Positions 62,339 through 64,000 of a stretch of 64,000 bases of DNA are shown here, piece by piece. The translations under genes were made by a program, and so were the position numbers. The first letter of the stretch is position 1, and every line of letters starts with the position of its first letter. The notes under the pieces were generated by a model, which saw only the letters and a list, made by a program, of their open reading frames with translations, ran no database searches and was not told the origin of the DNA. This stretch comes from Bog-756 sp963828385 (GTDB lineage Bacteria > Actinomycetota > Acidimicrobiia > Acidimicrobiales > RAAP-2), in assembly GCA_963828385.1 (NCBI GenBank), contig CAWHEF010000002.1, positions 2,480,001 to 2,544,000 on the forward strand, written 5' to 3'.

Positions 62339-63778
62339 TCACCGGCGTCGAATCGCGGTGCCGGAGGCCCCGTCCTCGACGATCCAACCGTGCGACTCGA
62401 GCTCGGCTCGCAGCCGGTCCGCCAGCGGCCAGTCCTTGGCGAGCCGGGCACGATCACGTCGGGACACCACCTCCGCCGTGACCGGGTCGATCTCGCCGTG
62501 ACCCCCTCCGCGGAGCGCGAGCCCGAGCGCGCCGCACAGGACCATGACGGTGACCGCCGCCCTGCGTGCACCGACGTCGTCACCGGCGTCCCCTCTGGCG
62601 TTGGCCTGCCGGACGAGGTCGAAGATCCCGGCCAGCGCGCCCGGGGTGTCGAGATCGTCGTCCATGCGGTCGCAGAAGCGCGCCACCGCCCGCCCGTCGA
62701 TCTCGTCAGCCGAGGGCTCGTCGGAGATCCGGTCGCTCCCCGCCCGCGGGTCGACCACGGGAGGAACGGGACCTTCCTGCCCGGCTGACGTCCAGCCGGC
62801 GAGCGAGAAGCGCCGGGCAAGCTCGTCGAGCCGGGCCAACCCGGCCTCGGCGTCCCGTACCGTCTCCTCGGTGACCTCCATGGGGGACCGGTAGTGGGAT
62901 CGCAGGACGAGCAACCGGTAGGAACGGCTGTCAGCCCGATCGAGCATGTCCGGGAGGGACGAGAAGTTCCCGAGGGACTTCGACATCTTCTCGCCCCCGA
63001 GCATGACGAACCCGTTGTGCACCCAGTGGGGGGCGAAGTCATGACCGGCGACGACCGCCTGGGCCCGCTCGTTCTCGTGATGGGGGAAGACGAGGTCGAG
63101 GCCGCCCCCGTGGATGTCGAACCCGTCCCCAAGTAGGTCGAGGGACATGACCACGCACTCGGTATGCCATCCGGGACGGCCCGGTCCCCACGGTGATTCC
63201 CAGGTGGGCTCGCCGGGCTTCGCCTTCTTCCACAACGCGAAGTCGAGGGGGGACCGCTTCTCCTCGTCGGCCTCGACCCGGGCCCCTGCCCGGAGCGAGT
63301 CGAGGGACTGGTGGGCCAGCTGGCCGTAGCCGGGCACGTCGGCGACCGAGAGGTAGACGCCGTCGGCGGTCTCGTAGGCGACACCGCGCTCGACCAGGTC
63401 GTGCACCAGGTCGACCATGCGGGGGACGAACTCGGTGGCGTGGGGGGCCTCGTCGGGTCGGAGCACCCCGAGACCGTCCATCGACTGCCACCAGAGGGTC
63501 TCGTTGGCGGCCGTCAGCTCCGCCGTGTCGATGCCCCTCTCGGCGGCCCGGACGATGATCTTGTCCTCGATGTCGGTGATGTTCGACACATGGGTGACCT
63601 CGAGACCGGTGAAGAGGAGGTAGCGGCGCAGGACGTCGAAGACGAGCGCGGCCCGTCCGTGTCCGAGGTGGGGGACGTCGTAGACGGTGGGGCCGCACAC
63701 GTAGACCGACACTTGCCCGGGTGTGCGCAGCCGGAGCGGGGTCTTCTCCCCGGCAGCGGTGTCGTGGAGCGCGAGCAC
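62339..63778 (-). CDS. cysS: cysteinyl-tRNA synthetase
   Basis: 479 residues, class I synthetase. Zinc Cys in VYVCGPTVYDVPHLGHGR (with HLGH in place of the HIGH motif), later GWHTECVVMS and FPHHENERAQ, and KMSKSLGN. The C-terminal anticodon-binding region is present, so this is CysS and not the shorter mycothiol ligase MshC. The GTG at 63778 gives LALHDTAAGEK, the typical start; in-frame sequence upstream is the valS shadow. Divergent from valS across 21 bases. Confidence 0.93.
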   Translation of the reverse strand: MLALHDTAAGEKTPLRLRTPGQVSVYVCGPTVYDVPHLGHGRAALVFDVLRRYLLFTGLEVTHVSNITDIEDKIIVRAAERGIDTAELTAANETLWWQSMDGLGVLRPDEAPHATEFVPRMVDLVHDLVERGVAYETADGVYLSVADVPGYGQLAHQSLDSLRAGARVEADEEKRSPLDFALWKKAKPGEPTWESPWGPGRPGWHTECVVMSLDLLGDGFDIHGGGLDLVFPHHENERAQAVVAGHDFAPHWVHNGFVMLGGEKMSKSLGNFSSLPDMLDRADSRSYRLLVLRSHYRSPMEVTEETVRDAEAGLARLDELARRFSLAGWTSAGQEGPVPPVVDPRAGSDRISDEPSADEIDGRAVARFCDRMDDDLDTPGALAGIFDLVRQANARGDAGDDVGARRAAVTVMVLCGALGLALRGGGHGEIDPVTAEVVSRRDRARLAKDWPLADRLRAELESHGWIVEDGASGTAIRRR

Positions 63779-63784
63779 GCAGGG

Positions 63785-63791
63785 TACGGTA
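63785..63791. promoter_or_regulatory. overlapping divergent -10 elements for valS and cysS
   Basis: GTACGGTAAC: on the plus strand TACGGT (63785-63790) precedes the valS ATG by 9 bases; on the minus strand TACCGT (63791-63786) precedes the cysS GTG by 7. The two overlap almost completely. Confidence 0.45.
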
Positions 63792-63799
63792 ACCCGATC

Positions 63800-64000
63800 A
63801 TGACTGTAGACGAGACCGGCGTCGAGGGTGGCTCGGCACGAGTCGTGCGCATCCCGGACAAACCGGCGCTCGAGGGGATCGAAGCCGTCTGGTCCGAGCG
63901 CTGGCGCGACAGCGACACCTACGCGTTCGATCGCAGGGCCGAGCGGGCGCAGGTGTTCTCGATCGACACGCCGCCTCCGACGGTGTCCGGGGCCCTCCAC
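63800..64000 (+). CDS. valS: valyl-tRNA synthetase, N-terminal fragment (runs off window)
   Basis: 67 codons visible, no stop. Reads EAVWSERWRDSDTYAFDR then VFSIDTPPPTVSGALH, the ValRS N-terminus with the HIGH-motif region starting at the edge (SGALH). ATG at 63800. Confidence 0.88.
   Translation, partial: MTVDETGVEGGSARVVRIPDKPALEGIEAVWSERWRDSDTYAFDRRAERAQVFSIDTPPPTVSGALH

Noticed and set aside
62339..63778. MshC (mycothiol ligase) instead of CysS
   Set aside because: Length 479 with a full C-terminal anticodon-binding region; MshC is shorter and lacks it.

Overview
The window is about 64 kb of GC-rich (roughly 68-70%) chromosomal DNA from an actinobacterium. Lineage markers are a WhiB regulator next to a PdtaS-type histidine kinase, a DUF222/HNH protein, the histidine phosphatase-DUF3090-SCO1664 trio, DUF3107, a FrhB-like F420-linked protein and an LmbE/MshB-type deacetylase. 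Placement in or near Acidimicrobiia is an inference. I see no rRNA, tRNA, CRISPR array, prophage or intact insertion sequence.

Layout. 1-7.4 kb: truncated acyltransferase/SGNH gene, epoxide-hydrolase-like gene, ECF sigma factor coupled to a triple-VOC protein, an AlkB/RDD/nonapeptide-repeat operon and a peroxiredoxin. 7.9-12.5 kb: DrrAB-type ABC exporter and aconitase. 12.6-16.4 kb: LmbE deacetylase, glutamine amidotransferase and PAQR operon, plus a DEAD-box helicase. 16.7-25.6 kb: HNH protein, peroxiredoxin, Fpg/Nei glycosylase, FrhB homologue, MMPL transporter and the histidine phosphatase-DUF3090-SCO1664 cluster. 25.7-31.5 kb: electron-transfer flavoprotein, GDPD, WhiB, PdtaS-type kinase and PHP phosphoesterase. 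31.7-41 kb: two ArsA/Get3-like ATPases, DUF3107, dGTPase-like protein, FUSC transporter, HtrA protease, YccF and a cyclopropane synthase. 41-45.4 kb: Fe-S module (Mrp carrier, SufR-like regulator, cysteine desulfurase) and a quinone oxidoreductase. 45.4-54.9 kb: cytochrome c maturation System I (ccmABCDEF, TlpA thioredoxin, CcmH-TPR) and a CcdA-type reductase, with a small accessory patch between them (methyltransferase remnant and a two-gene cassette). 54.9-64 kb: GDP-mannose dehydratase, enoyl-CoA hydratase, glycosyltransferase, TetR regulator, small membrane proteins, LMW phosphatase, acyl-CoA dehydrogenase, cold-shock protein and divergent cysS/valS.

Three themes cut across the window. 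First, eight otherwise well-conserved genes (drrA-like, acnA, pdtaS-like, PHP, both ArsA-like, ccmH and an acyl-CoA dehydrogenase) each carry one single-base indel, several in G/C runs. I read these as probable sequence errors and annotate each as one CDS spanning the frameshift. Second, many genes have short in-frame tandem repeats (15-30 bp units) close to their start or stop codons. Third, several genes show a TAnnnT -10-like hexamer 6-9 bases before the start codon and no ribosome binding site, which suggests leaderless transcription. Functionally the window joins respiration and beta-oxidation (ETF, acyl-CoA dehydrogenase, enoyl-CoA hydratase, aconitase, cytochrome c assembly), Fe-S assembly, redox defence and envelope glycosylation.
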